From positions 124,001 to 188,000 of the forward strand of contig NZ_CP135529.1 of the NCBI RefSeq assembly GCF_032401055.1: DNA of 64,000 nucleotides. The letters run 5' to 3'. A model generated the notes under the pieces. That model worked only from the letters and a program-made list of their open reading frames with translations, had not been told where the DNA came from and did no database searches. This document shows, piece after piece, positions 56,341 to 64,000 of the stretch (positions within the stretch are counted from its first letter, which is position 1; every line of letters starts with the position of its first letter). The position numbers and the translations under genes are program-made. This stretch comes from Tardiphaga sp. 709 (GTDB taxonomy: Bacteria; Pseudomonadota; Alphaproteobacteria; Rhizobiales; Xanthobacteraceae).

Positions 56341-58248
56341 TTAAATCTCGATTTCGGTGCCGAACTCGACGACCTGTCTGGTCGGCACGTCGAAGAACGC
56401 CGCTGAGCGTTCGGCGTTACGCTGCAGGAACGCGAATACGGTTTCGCGCCACACCGCCATGCCGGCGACCTTGTCGCTGGGGATGATGGTCTCGCGGCCG
56501 ATGTAATAGGTGATGTCGGCGAGGTCGATGCCGGGTAATTTGCCCTGTTCGCAAGCCAGACTCAGTCCGTCGGAAATCGTCGGATATTGCATGAAGCCGT
56601 AATGCAAAATGACGCGCGTGATCCCTTCGATCACTTCGATGATCTCGGCGCGATCGGCATCCGGGACGCGCGGCACTTCGGAGATCTGCACGGTCACCAG
56701 AATGACGCGCTGATGCAGAACGTGGTTGTGCTTGACGAACTGCGTCAGCGCCAGCGGCACGCCATTCGGCGTGGATGCCAGAAACGCCGCGGTGCCATTG
56801 AGCCGCGCATGGCAGCGACTGACGGCTGTCTCGATCAGGTCCTCTTCGGGCTGACGCAGCTTGGCGCGGGCGCTTTCGACGAGTTTGACACCACTGCGCC
56901 ATGTCAGCATCAGGAACGCCACAGCGGCCGCCAGGAATAGCGGAAACCAGCCGCCTTCGAACAGCTTCGTGGAATTGGCGGCGAAGAAGATGCAATCGAT
57001 GATGAAGAAGAAGCCGTTCACGGACACGACGAGCAGCGGCGGATAGCCCCATTGCAGCGCGACCAATGCCGCGAGCAGCGTGGTGATCGCCATCAGCAGC
57101 GATACGGCAATGCCATAGGCGCCTGCCAAGGCGTCCGATGTGCCGAAGCTGAGCACGGCGGCCAGCGTCGCCGCCGCCAGCAGCCAGTTCACCAGCGGCA
57201 CATAGATCTGGCCCATGGCGTGGCTGGTGGTGTGCCGGATCTGCATCCGCGGCAGGAAGCCAAGCTGGATCGATTGCTGCGTCAGCGAGAACACACCGGA
57301 GATGATGGCCTGCGAGGCGATCACCGTCGCGACAGTGGCAAAGGCCACCAGCGGGTAGTGCAGCCAGTCCGGCGCCAGTTGATAGAACGGGTTGTTGACG
57401 GCGGTGGGGTCGGCGATCAGCAGTCCCGCTTGGCCGAAATAGTTCAGCACCAGCGCCGGCAGGGCGATGGCAAACCATGCAAGCCGGATGGGAATCCGTC
57501 CGAAATGGCCCATATCGGCATACATCGCTTCACCGCCGGTCACGGCTAGGAAGGCGGCGCCGAGAATGGCAAAGCTGATGTGGAAGTCCTGATGGATCAG
57601 GAATTCGAAGGCATAGAGCGGACTGACGGCAGCAAGCACGCCGGGCGATTGCACGATGCCATGGATGCCAAGCAGCGCGAGCACGGCGAACCAGCCCAGC
57701 ATCACCGGCCCGAAGATGCCGCCGATGAAACCGGTACCTTTGCTCTGCATCAGAAACAGCCCGATCAGAATGATGACGGTGAGCGGCACCACGGCCGGCG
57801 CAAGTGACGGTGCATCGACCTTGAGGCCTTCAATCGCTGACAGCACGGAGATCGCCGGTGTGATGGCGCCGTCACCATAGAGCAGGGCGGCGCCGACGAG
57901 ACCGACGACCAGCAGATGTATGCGCCACGTGCCCGGCTCTGCGTTACGCGCGTGGAGCAGTGCCAGTAGCGCGACGATGCCGCCTTCGCCGCGATTGTCG
58001 GCGCGCAGAATCAGAAGCGCGTATTTCAGAGAGATAATGAGGATCAACGCCCAGAGGATCAACGATACCACGCCGAGCGTTGCTTCGGGCGTGAGAGGCC
58101 CGCCATGGGCCGCTGCCTTCACGGCTTCCTTGAGTGCATAAAGGGGGCTGGTGCCGATATCGCCATAGACGACGCCGAGCGCGCCGATCGTTGCCGTGAG
58201 AGGAAGTCCGCCAGAGTGGCCTGGCGATGCGGCTGGGATGGCGGTCAC
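56341..58248 (-). CDS. kup: Potassium uptake protein Kup
   Basis: This 635-residue potassium/proton symporter of the KUP/HAK/KT family has twelve predicted membrane helices in the first 450 residues and a cytoplasmic C-terminal domain. The diagnostic N-terminal motif is GALGVVYGDIGTSPLYALKE. Other family strings are GDGAITPAISVLSAIEGL, GGEAMYADMGHFGR and the central YFGQAGLL. The start is the ATG at 58248, with a short Pro/Ser-rich head. No regulatory feature was recognised upstream. It stands alone between the LysR gene and a small exported protein. Confidence 0.95.
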   Translation of the reverse strand: MTAIPAASPGHSGGLPLTATIGALGVVYGDIGTSPLYALKEAVKAAAHGGPLTPEATLGVVSLILWALILIISLKYALLILRADNRGEGGIVALLALLHARNAEPGTWRIHLLVVGLVGAALLYGDGAITPAISVLSAIEGLKVDAPSLAPAVVPLTVIILIGLFLMQSKGTGFIGGIFGPVMLGWFAVLALLGIHGIVQSPGVLAAVSPLYAFEFLIHQDFHISFAILGAAFLAVTGGEAMYADMGHFGRIPIRLAWFAIALPALVLNYFGQAGLLIADPTAVNNPFYQLAPDWLHYPLVAFATVATVIASQAIISGVFSLTQQSIQLGFLPRMQIRHTTSHAMGQIYVPLVNWLLAAATLAAVLSFGTSDALAGAYGIAVSLLMAITTLLAALVALQWGYPPLLVVSVNGFFFIIDCIFFAANSTKLFEGGWFPLFLAAAVAFLMLTWRSGVKLVESARAKLRQPEEDLIETAVSRCHARLNGTAAFLASTPNGVPLALTQFVKHNHVLHQRVILVTVQISEVPRVPDADRAEIIEVIEGITRVILHYGFMQYPTISDGLSLACEQGKLPGIDLADITYYIGRETIIPSDKVAGMAVWRETVFAFLQRNAERSAAFFDVPTRQVVEFGTEIEI

Positions 58249-58423
58249 TGGCAGCCCTCACGGGACTCGCGCTTTCACGATCGCGCTTGACCAGCAGTCT
58301 GCGACGTTGCGTCGCGAATTGCTATGAAATTAGTTGAAGCAGGCGTCGCGAGAATTTCACTGAACTATGCATCGCGCACGGTGGGGGAGTGTAGTTCGAT
58401 TGCCCCGATGAAGTATCAGTACA

Positions 58424-58441
58424 CCCCGGTAGTGGCCGGGG
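58424..58441 (-). terminator. Possible hairpin after the small exported protein gene
   Basis: CCCCGG and CCGGGG pair across a 6-base loop about 20 bases past the stop of the gene at 58460-58717. No T run follows, so this is only a possible terminator. Confidence 0.35.
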
Positions 58442-58459
58442 CGCGGTATCCTTTGCCGC

Positions 58460-58717
58460 TTAGCGACGCTCGGTGGTCACGAGGCGGACTTCGCGGACAG
58501 TGACCGTCTTGCTCGCTGCGTTACGCAGGCAGGAGGCCTCGAAGTTCGGCCAGGCCTGCTCGGAGCAGTTGCGACCTACCGTGTGGATGTCCAGGCGGTC
58601 GGCCTTGGCGAGGGCCACCGGCACCGAAGCCTCGACCTTCGGGGCGAAGCCCGGCAGAACGGTGAGGGCGGCTGCGATGAAAGCTGCGACGGCAACTGCT
58701 GAGAGAGTCTTGATCAT
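58460..58717 (-). CDS. Small exported protein with two cysteines
   Basis: This 85-residue protein has a Sec signal (TLSAVAVAAFIAAALTVLPG and onward). The mature part includes NCSEQAWPNFEASCLRN with C51 and C63 placed for a disulfide, then a beta-strand-like VREVRLVTTERR end. Small proteins with this C-x2-Q-x-WP...C pattern recur in rhizobial genomes, as I recall, without known function. The ATG at 58717 has AGGGGACCGTC just upstream. Nothing indicates transfer. Confidence 0.75.
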   Translation of the reverse strand: MIKTLSAVAVAAFIAAALTVLPGFAPKVEASVPVALAKADRLDIHTVGRNCSEQAWPNFEASCLRNAASKTVTVREVRLVTTERR

Positions 58718-59042
58718 GACGGTCCCCTGTCATTCGGGCCGTTTTGGCCCGGTTTGTTTGTCGCTTCCTGTGCTTGCCTGATTAATCAGACCCGGTTTCA
58801 GGAAGTTGTCGTGTCCGGGCAAAGTGGTTTCATCCGGCCCGGTTTGTGTTTCGTCCGTACGCGCTTGACGACACATGAGGCTGGAAAGCCCAATGTTTTC
58901 AGTATCGTCGCTGCGTACCCAGTAGACGCGCTGACCTGCCTTCCGGTTCGAATCCGGCGCAAAAATAAACACCGGCCATTCGACCCCGGAGGGTGGAACC
59001 AAGTCGGCTTGCGGCTCGAACGGGGGCGGGGTAGGAGGGGGA
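58718..59042. other. 325-base gap before coaD
   Basis: It holds promoters for the divergent small exported protein and coaD. Frames on both strands lack ribosome sites. A string GGTTCGAATCCGGC near 58938 looks like the T-arm of a tRNA, but no matching acceptor, D-arm or anticodon arm can be built around it. The gap also has two short direct copies of GGCCCGGTTTGT. Confidence 0.4.
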
Positions 59043-59540
59043 ATGCCCCGTATCGCGCTTTATCCCGGTTCATTCGATCCCGTCACCAATGGCCACCTTG
59101 ATGTGGTCCGCCATGCCGTTGGCCTGTGCGACAAGCTCGTGGTCGCGATCGGCGTCCACCCTGGCAAGAAGCCGCTGTTCTCGACGGACGAGCGGCTGGA
59201 CATGGTGAAGCAGGTGTTCGGACCGCTGGCCTCGGCCGCCGGCTGCGAATTCGACTGCACGACCTATGACAATCTCACCACCACACTGGCGCAGCAGATC
59301 GGTGCGACCATCATGATCCGCGGGCTGCGCGACGGCACCGATCTCGATTACGAGATGCAGATCGTCGGCATGAACGAGACCATGGCGCCGGATGTCCAGA
59401 CCGTCTTTCTTCCGGCCTCGGTGAGTGTCCGCCCGATCACCGCCACACTGGTCCGGCAAATCGCCGCCATGGGCGGCGACGTTTCGGCTTTCGTCCCGGA
59501 CGCGGTTGCCAAGAGCCTCAAGTCCAAATTCACCGCTTAA
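59043..59540 (+). CDS. coaD: Phosphopantetheine adenylyltransferase
   Basis: This 165-residue enzyme makes dephospho-CoA from phosphopantetheine and ATP. It has the nucleotidyltransferase motif TNGHLD (T15-D20, the HxGH family) after [13 protein letters not shown], the substrate segment [19 protein letters not shown], and a C-terminal ATP-binding region where the E. coli ISSSLV string reads ITATLV. A cyclophilin pair follows. The start is the ATG at 59043 behind GGAGGGGG. Confidence 0.95.
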   Translation: MPRIALYPGSFDPVTNGHLDVVRHAVGLCDKLVVAIGVHPGKKPLFSTDERLDMVKQVFGPLASAAGCEFDCTTYDNLTTTLAQQIGATIMIRGLRDGTDLDYEMQIVGMNETMAPDVQTVFLPASVSVRPITATLVRQIAAMGGDVSAFVPDAVAKSLKSKFTA

Positions 59541-59581
59541 ACAAATGCCGGCTGACCGGCTTTCTCTGATCCGGAGTTTCC

Positions 59582-60151
59582 ATGATCCGTATAGTCGCAC
59601 TTGCTGCCGCGCTGATGTTCGCGGCTCCCGCTTTCGCGCAGGCTCCGGCAGCCCTTCCGGCTGGCCTCGACAAGGCCAATTCGGTCGTGATCGACACGAC
59701 CAAGGGCCGGATCATCATCAAGCTGCGCACCGATATCGCCCCGCAGCACGCAGAGCGCATCAAGCTGCTCGCCCGCGAAGGCTACTACAACAACGTACCG
59801 TTTCACCGCGTGATGGACGGCTTCATGGCGCAGACCGGTGACGGCAAGAACTTCAACGGTACCGGCGGATCGAAGTATCCGAACTTGAAGGCCGAATTCT
59901 CGCAGGTGCCGTACAAGCGCGGCGTGGTTGGCATGGCGCGTGCCGGCGATCCGGATTCGGCGAATTCGCAGTTCTTCATCATGTTCGCTGACGGCTCGTC
60001 GCTGAACGGCAAATACACCGTGGTTGGCGATGTCGTCGCCGGCATGGACGTGGTGGACAAGCTGAAGAAGGCGCCTCCCGGCTCGGCCAGTGGTGCCGTG
60101 ACCGACCCTGACAAGATGGTCAAGGTTCAGGTCGCTTCCGACATCAAGTGA
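59582..60151 (+). CDS. Periplasmic peptidyl-prolyl cis-trans isomerase (cyclophilin, signal peptide)
   Basis: This 189-residue cyclophilin has a Sec signal (IRIVALAAALMFAAPAFAQA), so it is a periplasmic folding catalyst, PpiA-like in location. Cyclophilin motifs FHRVMDGFMAQTGD, PNLKAEFSQVPYKRGVVGMAR and NSQFFIMFADG are intact, including the active-site Arg in FHRV. It overlaps the next gene start by four bases (60148-60151) and lies about 420 bases before a second, cytosolic cyclophilin. The two probably arose by duplication. Confidence 0.92.
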   Translation: MIRIVALAAALMFAAPAFAQAPAALPAGLDKANSVVIDTTKGRIIIKLRTDIAPQHAERIKLLAREGYYNNVPFHRVMDGFMAQTGDGKNFNGTGGSKYPNLKAEFSQVPYKRGVVGMARAGDPDSANSQFFIMFADGSSLNGKYTVVGDVVAGMDVVDKLKKAPPGSASGAVTDPDKMVKVQVASDIK

Positions 60152-60600
60152 GCATCATGATGCCGCGGTGCAGGGTGATTGCTCTGCTCGCGGCATTATT
60201 GCTGTCTGGCGTCCTTCAGGCGCATCCGGCATCGGCTCAGTCTGATGGCGTGAGTACGCTGGAGGGCATGTTCGGAAGGCTGAAAGCGTGCTGGCATCCG
60301 CCCGCATTGCCACGCGGCCATCCGGGCATGGAGATCACGGTGCTGTTCAGCTTCAAACGATCCGGTGAACTTCTCGGAAGGCCGCGAATTACCTTCGAGA
60401 CGCCGGATGCCTCCGAGGCCGACAGCGTTGCCTATCGAACGGCTGTGATGGAGACATTGCAACATTGCACGCCGATGCCATTTACCGGGGGCCTGGGCGA
60501 CGCGGTCGCTGGACGCCCCTTCCGAGTGCGGTTTGACGACCGCCGAAACCAACCCAAACCAGTAGAGAGACGAGCATGGCTGTTACCGAGAATACTTTGA
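60148..60600 (+). CDS. Hypothetical exported protein between two cyclophilin genes
   Basis: This 150-residue protein has a signal (VIALLAALLLSGVLQAHPASA). The mature part, MFGRLKACWHPP, EITVLFSFKRSGELLGRPRI and YRTAVMETLQHCTPMPFTGG, resembles TonB/TolA C-terminal-like domains, in which a small alpha/beta unit follows a secretion signal and two Cys could bond. It overlaps the preceding cyclophilin by four bases and the following one by 25 bases, so the three are translated as a unit. The start is the GTG at 60148 or an ATG three codons later. Function is not known. Confidence 0.7.
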   Translation: MSIMMPRCRVIALLAALLLSGVLQAHPASAQSDGVSTLEGMFGRLKACWHPPALPRGHPGMEITVLFSFKRSGELLGRPRITFETPDASEADSVAYRTAVMETLQHCTPMPFTGGLGDAVAGRPFRVRFDDRRNQPKPVERRAWLLPRIL

Positions 60601-61043
60601 TCCTTGAAACTACCCAGGGTCCCGTCACCATCGAGATGCGCCCGGATCTGGCACCGGGCCATGTCGCCCGTATCAAGGAGCTCGTGCGCGAAGGCTTCTA
60701 CGACGGTATCGTCTTCCACCGCGTCATCGACGGCTTCATGGCGCAGACCGGCTGTCCGCAGGGCACCGGCACCGGCGGTTCGGGCAAGAAGCTGAAGGCC
60801 GAATTCAACAACGAACCGCATGTGCGCGGTACGTTGTCGATGGCCCGCGCGGCCAGCCCGGACTCCGGCGACAGCCAGTTCTTCATCTGCTTCGACGACG
60901 CGTCCTTCCTCAACAAGCAGTACACTGTCTGGGGCAAGGTCACCGAAGGCATGGAGAACGTCGACAAGATCAAGCGCGGCGAGCCGGTGCAGAACCCGGA
61001 CAAGATCGTCAAGGCACATATGGCTGCCGACGCGGCTGCCTGA
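60576..61043 (+). CDS. ppiB: Cytosolic peptidyl-prolyl cis-trans isomerase B
   Basis: This 155-residue cyclophilin without signal peptide is the cytosolic counterpart of the exported protein upstream. It contains FHRVIDGFMAQTGCPQGTGTGG, KAEFNNEPHVRGTLSMARA and DSQFFICFDDASFLNKQYTVWG, with all catalytic positions conserved. The start ATG at 60576 lies inside the previous gene, preceded by GAGAG. No terminator was seen before the palindromic repeats at 61072-61242. Confidence 0.93.
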   Translation: MAVTENTLILETTQGPVTIEMRPDLAPGHVARIKELVREGFYDGIVFHRVIDGFMAQTGCPQGTGTGGSGKKLKAEFNNEPHVRGTLSMARAASPDSGDSQFFICFDDASFLNKQYTVWGKVTEGMENVDKIKRGEPVQNPDKIVKAHMAADAAA

Positions 61044-61071
61044 TCACAGTCGCTAACCAATGAATGACGTC

Positions 61072-61117
61072 ATGCCCGGGGCAGCGCGAAGCGAACTTCG
61101 CTAGTTGTCCCGGGCAT
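61072..61117. repeat. Palindromic repeat ATGCCCGGG...CCCGGGCAT
   Basis: ATGCCCGGG (61072-61080) and CCCGGGCAT (61109-61117) are exact reverse complements, with an inner hairpin AGCGAACTTCGCT (61090-61102). It lies 29 bases after ppiB and could also stop its transcript. The string is typical of dispersed intergenic repeats of Bradyrhizobiaceae. Confidence 0.7.
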
Positions 61118-61133
61118 CCACGTTTTGGAGAGG

Positions 61134-61242
61134 TCCTCATCCTGAGGAGCGGTCGCCTTCGACCGCGTCTCGAAGGATGGCGGCACACTCCATCATGGTT
61201 CGAGACGCGCGCCAAAGTGGCGCGCTCCTCACCATGAGGACG
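61134..61242. repeat. Two inverted copies of a REP-type hairpin element
   Basis: Copy 1 (61136-61180) reads CCTCATCCTGAGGAGCG, an inner hairpin, then CGCGTCTCGAAGGATG. Copy 2 (61191-61240), read on the other strand, gives CCTCATGGTGAGGAGCG, an inner hairpin built from CGCGCCA and TGGCGCG, then CGTCTCGAACCATG. The two share both arms but have different loop stems, so they diverged before or during dispersal. Arranged in inverted order they form a BIME-like unit between ppiB and queA. Confidence 0.82.
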
Positions 61243-61296
61243 GCGGTTGGGGCCGATGACAGAGTGCCCTGACGAAATGTGATAGACCGGATCGTC

Positions 61297-62379
61297 ATGC
61301 GTACCGACATTTTCGATTTCGAACTTCCGGCCGAGAACATCGCGCTGCGGCCTGCCAGCCCGCGCGACGCCGCGCGGTTGCTTGTCGTTCAGCCGGGTAA
61401 GGGCGTGCAGGATCATGTCGTCTCGGATCTGCCGACCTGGCTGAAGCCCGGCGATCAGCTCGTCGTCAACGACACCAGGGTTATCTCGGCGCAGCTCAGC
61501 GGCCGCCGCATCGGCCGCGAGACCGAACCGAAGATCGATGCGACGCTGATCAAGCGCCTCGACGGTTCGCGCTGGCAGGCGCTGGTGCGCCCCGCCAAGA
61601 AGCTCGTCGAAGGCGATACGGTGCGCTTCGGCAATGAAGGCCGCGTCTGCCTGCTTGGGCACCTCGACGCCCAAGTCGAACACAAGGGCGATGCCGGCGA
61701 GATCATCTTCTCCTTCTCGTTTCACGGCCCGGCGCTGGACCAGGCCATCGCCGAGCTGGGCGCGCCGCCGTTGCCGCCTTACATCGCCGGAAAACGCGCT
61801 CCGGACGAGCGTGACACGGCCGACTATCAAACCATGTTCGCCGCCAATGACGGCGCCGTCGCCGCACCGACGGCGGGATTGCATTTCACGCCGACACTTG
61901 AAGCCGCCTTGAAGGCGCGCGGCGTCGGCCTGCATCGCATCACGCTGCACGTCGGCGCGGGGACGTTCCTGCCGGTGAAGGTCGACGATACCGCCGAGCA
62001 CAAGATGCATTCCGAATGGGGCACGATCTCGCGCGCCACGGCGGATGCGTTGAACGCAGCGCATGCGGCCGGCGGACGCGTGGTTGCCGTCGGCACGACC
62101 TCGATGCGTCTGCTGGAAAGCGCGACGTCCGAGGACGGCGTTATTCATCCGTTCGCCGACGAGACTGCGATCTTCATCACGCCCGGCTATCGCTTCCGCG
62201 CCGTCGATATCATGCTCACGAATTTCCATCTGCCGCGTTCGACGCTGTTCATGCTGGTCTCTGCCTTTGCCGGCATGGATACGATGAAGCAGGCCTATGC
62301 CCATGCTATCGCAACCGGCTATCGTTTCTATTCATACGGCGACGCCAGTCTGCTGTTTCGGGACACAAGCAATCAATGA
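61297..62379 (+). CDS. queA: S-adenosylmethionine:tRNA ribosyltransferase-isomerase
   Basis: This 360-residue enzyme builds the epoxycyclopentane ring of epoxyqueuosine on tRNA from SAM. Family strings are [67 protein letters not shown] and [21 protein letters not shown]. The start is the ATG at 61297; a GTG six codons earlier is possible. Its TGA overlaps the tgt ATG (62376-62379), so the two steps of the queuosine pathway are translated together. Confidence 0.95.
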   Translation: MRTDIFDFELPAENIALRPASPRDAARLLVVQPGKGVQDHVVSDLPTWLKPGDQLVVNDTRVISAQLSGRRIGRETEPKIDATLIKRLDGSRWQALVRPAKKLVEGDTVRFGNEGRVCLLGHLDAQVEHKGDAGEIIFSFSFHGPALDQAIAELGAPPLPPYIAGKRAPDERDTADYQTMFAANDGAVAAPTAGLHFTPTLEAALKARGVGLHRITLHVGAGTFLPVKVDDTAEHKMHSEWGTISRATADALNAAHAAGGRVVAVGTTSMRLLESATSEDGVIHPFADETAIFITPGYRFRAVDIMLTNFHLPRSTLFMLVSAFAGMDTMKQAYAHAIATGYRFYSYGDASLLFRDTSNQ

Positions 62380-63509
62380 CCGTCGCCAATCATTTCGAAC
62401 TGCTGCGCACGGACGGCACGGCACGCAGGGGCCAGTTGACGACGCCGCATGGCGTGGTCCGCACACCGGCCTTCATGCCGGTGGGCACCCTTGGCGCAAT
62501 GAAAAGCCTGCACTGGCGCGACGTGCGCGATGCCGGCGCCGATATCGTGCTGGGCAATACCTATCACCTGATGCTGCGTCCCGGTGCCGAACGCGTCGCG
62601 TCGTTCGGCGGCCTGCAGAAATTCACGACCTGGAACGGTCCGATGCTGACCGACTCCGGCGGTTTCCAGGTGATGTCGCTGGCGCAGCTGCGCAAGGTGA
62701 CCGAGCAGGGCGTCACCTTCCGGTCGCATATCGACGGCGCGAAGTTCGAACTGACGCCGGAGCGGGCCATCGAGATCCAGCGGCTGCTGAATTCGGATAT
62801 CGCGATGCAGCTCGACGAATGCGTGCGGCTGCCGGCGGAGCACGCCGATATCGACCGCGCCATGCAGCTGTCGCTGCGCTGGGCCGAGCGCTGCAAGCGC
62901 GCCTTCGAGACAGCGCCGGACGGATACATGCTGTTCGGCATCGCGCAGGGCGGCGACGTACCAGCACTGCGCCGTGCCAGCGCGCAGGGGCTCATCGATA
63001 TCGGCTTTCATGGCTACGCGATCGGAGGCCTTGCGGTCGGCGAGCCGCAGGCCGTGATGCTGGCGATGATCGAGGAAGTGGTTCCGATCCTGCCTTCGGA
63101 CCGCCCGCGCTATCTGATGGGCGTCGGCACGCCGGATGATATGCTGGAAGCGGTGGCGCGCGGCGTCGACATGTTCGACTGCGTGATGCCGACGCGTAAC
63201 GGCCGCCACGGCATGGCCTTCACACGCTATGGCCAGATCAATATGCGCAATGCGCGGCATCAGGACGATCCGCGGCCGCTGGACGAAGAGAGCACCTGGC
63301 CGGCCGCGCGAGACTATTCGCGCGCCTATCTGCATCACCTCGTGCGCTCCGGCGAGACGCTCGGCGCGATGCTGCTGTCGGAAATCAACATCGCCTATTA
63401 CCAGAGCCTGATGCAGGGTATCCGCGCATCCATCGAGGCCGGCACGTTCGAAGAGTTTCGGGCGCGCACGCGTGAGGGCTGGGCACGTGGAGACATTCCG
63501 CCGCGCTAA
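62376..63509 (+). CDS. tgt: tRNA-guanine transglycosylase lacking the zinc-binding residues
   Basis: This 377-residue enzyme swaps guanine 34 of tRNAs for preQ1. The catalytic Asp D93 (TDSGGFQVM) and nucleophile D268 ([15 protein letters not shown]) are intact. The structural zinc site is not. E. coli has C302-x-C304-x2-C307 followed by [11 protein letters not shown]; here the aligned residues are S306, W308 and A311 before [11 protein letters not shown]. The distant ligand H333 is replaced by I337 in SEINIAYYQ. All four ligands are gone together, which looks like an evolved zinc-free form rather than decay. It overlaps queA by four bases. No queuosine transport or other que genes are nearby. 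Confidence 0.94.
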   Translation: MTVANHFELLRTDGTARRGQLTTPHGVVRTPAFMPVGTLGAMKSLHWRDVRDAGADIVLGNTYHLMLRPGAERVASFGGLQKFTTWNGPMLTDSGGFQVMSLAQLRKVTEQGVTFRSHIDGAKFELTPERAIEIQRLLNSDIAMQLDECVRLPAEHADIDRAMQLSLRWAERCKRAFETAPDGYMLFGIAQGGDVPALRRASAQGLIDIGFHGYAIGGLAVGEPQAVMLAMIEEVVPILPSDRPRYLMGVGTPDDMLEAVARGVDMFDCVMPTRNGRHGMAFTRYGQINMRNARHQDDPRPLDEESTWPAARDYSRAYLHHLVRSGETLGAMLLSEINIAYYQSLMQGIRASIEAGTFEEFRARTREGWARGDIPPR

Positions 63510-63560
63510 TCGCTCGTCGCGTGTGGAGAAAACGCTAACCTGTCCATCAACCTGTCAGGT

Positions 63561-64000
63561 TCATCGATCGTTTGTCTCGCGGTAACCGGCCGCAAGCATT
63601 TCCATAGCCTTGTATTGCCGGAAAAACCTGCGGCTGGGCCGGGCCGGGAATCCTGCCCACCGCTCTCCTGCGGGCACGTCGCGCGTGACGCCGCTCGCAC
63701 CGGCTATCTGTGCGCCGTCGCCGATCGTCAGATGAGGAGCAATTCCAGTCTGGCCGCCTATTGCAACAAAACTCCCGAGAGTTGCGGATCCGGCAATTCC
63801 GACTTGCGCGGCGATGAGGCAGTGTCTGCCAATGGTCACGTTGTGGGCGACCTGTACGAGGTTATCGAGCTTCGTCCCTTCGCCGATAAACGTGTTACGG
63901 GTCGACCCGCGATCGATGGTCGTGTTTGCGCCTATTTCGACGCAGTCCTCAATAATGACGCCTCCGACCTGGAGAATTTTGATATGTCCGCCTTTGTCGG
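63561..64000 (-). CDS. lpxD: LpxD-like acyltransferase (UDP-3-O-acylglucosamine N-acyltransferase), 5' end beyond edge
   Basis: This is the C-terminal part (about 145 residues) of a left-handed beta-helix acyltransferase. The LpxD-type strings [40 protein letters not shown] and [20 protein letters not shown] are present, with the presumed active-site His in QVAHNV. A helical tail [16 protein letters not shown] closes it. The hexapeptide repeats match LpxD of lipid A synthesis. Typical lpxD sits with bamA, fabZ and lpxA; here it lies next to tgt instead, and its codons look somewhat more AT-rich. It may be a second copy or a related sugar N-acyltransferase. The N-terminal half is outside the window. 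Confidence 0.75.
   Translation of the reverse strand, partial: DKGGHIKILQVGGVIIEDCVEIGANTTIDRGSTRNTFIGEGTKLDNLVQVAHNVTIGRHCLIAAQVGIAGSATLGSFVAIGGQTGIAPHLTIGDGAQIAGASGVTRDVPAGERWAGFPARPSRRFFRQYKAMEMLAAGYRETNDR

Noticed and set aside
58925-58960. GGTTCGAATCCGG string resembling a tRNA T-arm
   Set aside because: The acceptor stem, D-arm and anticodon arm could not be built around it, and no CCA-like end follows.

Overview
The window is a GC-rich chromosomal segment from an alphaproteobacterium, most likely of the Bradyrhizobiaceae/Nitrobacteraceae (Bradyrhizobium, Rhodopseudomonas, Afipia, Tardiphaga and relatives). The evidence is the gene order (erpA-dgt-argS-SPOR-nagZ-scpAB-tatABC-serS-surE-pcm-nlpD), LexA boxes of the alphaproteobacterial GAAC-N7-GAAC type, paired Omp25/Omp31-like porins, a FATGUY-type receiver protein and family-typical interspersed palindromes. 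No rRNA, tRNA, CRISPR array, complete insertion sequence or prophage was found.

Layout. 1-5865: the 5' part of an exonuclease III gene (minus strand), then a periplasmic adaptor, an RND efflux permease and an exported amidohydrolase. 5892-21679: a housekeeping block with iron-sulfur insertion (erpA), dNTP control (dgt), argS, a SPOR cell-division protein, nagZ, the condensin partners scpA and scpB, the Tat translocase, serS (one apparent frameshift), surE, a receiver-only regulator, pcm and an NlpD-like LytM factor. 21680-24551: a cobalamin riboswitch controlling B12-independent methionine synthase (metE). 24599-30051: a DUF815 ATPase opposite yajC-secD-secF, followed by two small genes resembling the mitochondrial complex I assembly factors NDUFAF3 and NDUFAF6. 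30043-39831: a kinase-like/ANL-tail fusion, trmFO and many small or accessory genes (DUF1127, a MltB-type transglycosylase, DUF3597, a Tat-exported FAH-fold protein, tandem GNATs, an SPW membrane protein, a HAD phosphatase, a mini zinc-ribbon protein).

39832-54490 is the DNA-maintenance core (uvrA, ssb, gyrA) broken up by accessory genes. A DUF2971 gene sits just behind uvrA. An islet between ssb and gyrA holds an integrase remnant, a methyltransferase and two related P-loop kinase-like genes, one of them truncated. A lone gene with a HEPN-like RNase motif follows gyrA and is bracketed by inverted copies of a palindromic repeat. Both uvrA and ssb carry perfect LexA boxes. 54590-64000: an isochorismatase-fold hydrolase divergent from a LysR regulator, kup, coaD, two cyclophilins, queA-tgt (queuosine synthesis; this Tgt has lost all four zinc ligands) and a partial lpxD-like acyltransferase.

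The best leads are the repeat-flanked HEPN-like gene, the ssb-gyrA islet with its integrase/kinase breakpoint, the zinc-less Tgt, the kinase-ANL fusion, the NDUFAF3/NDUFAF6-like pair behind secDF, and an unlisted small reading frame with its own hairpin at about 35 kb. Positions of motifs were read by eye; no alignment or database search was run.
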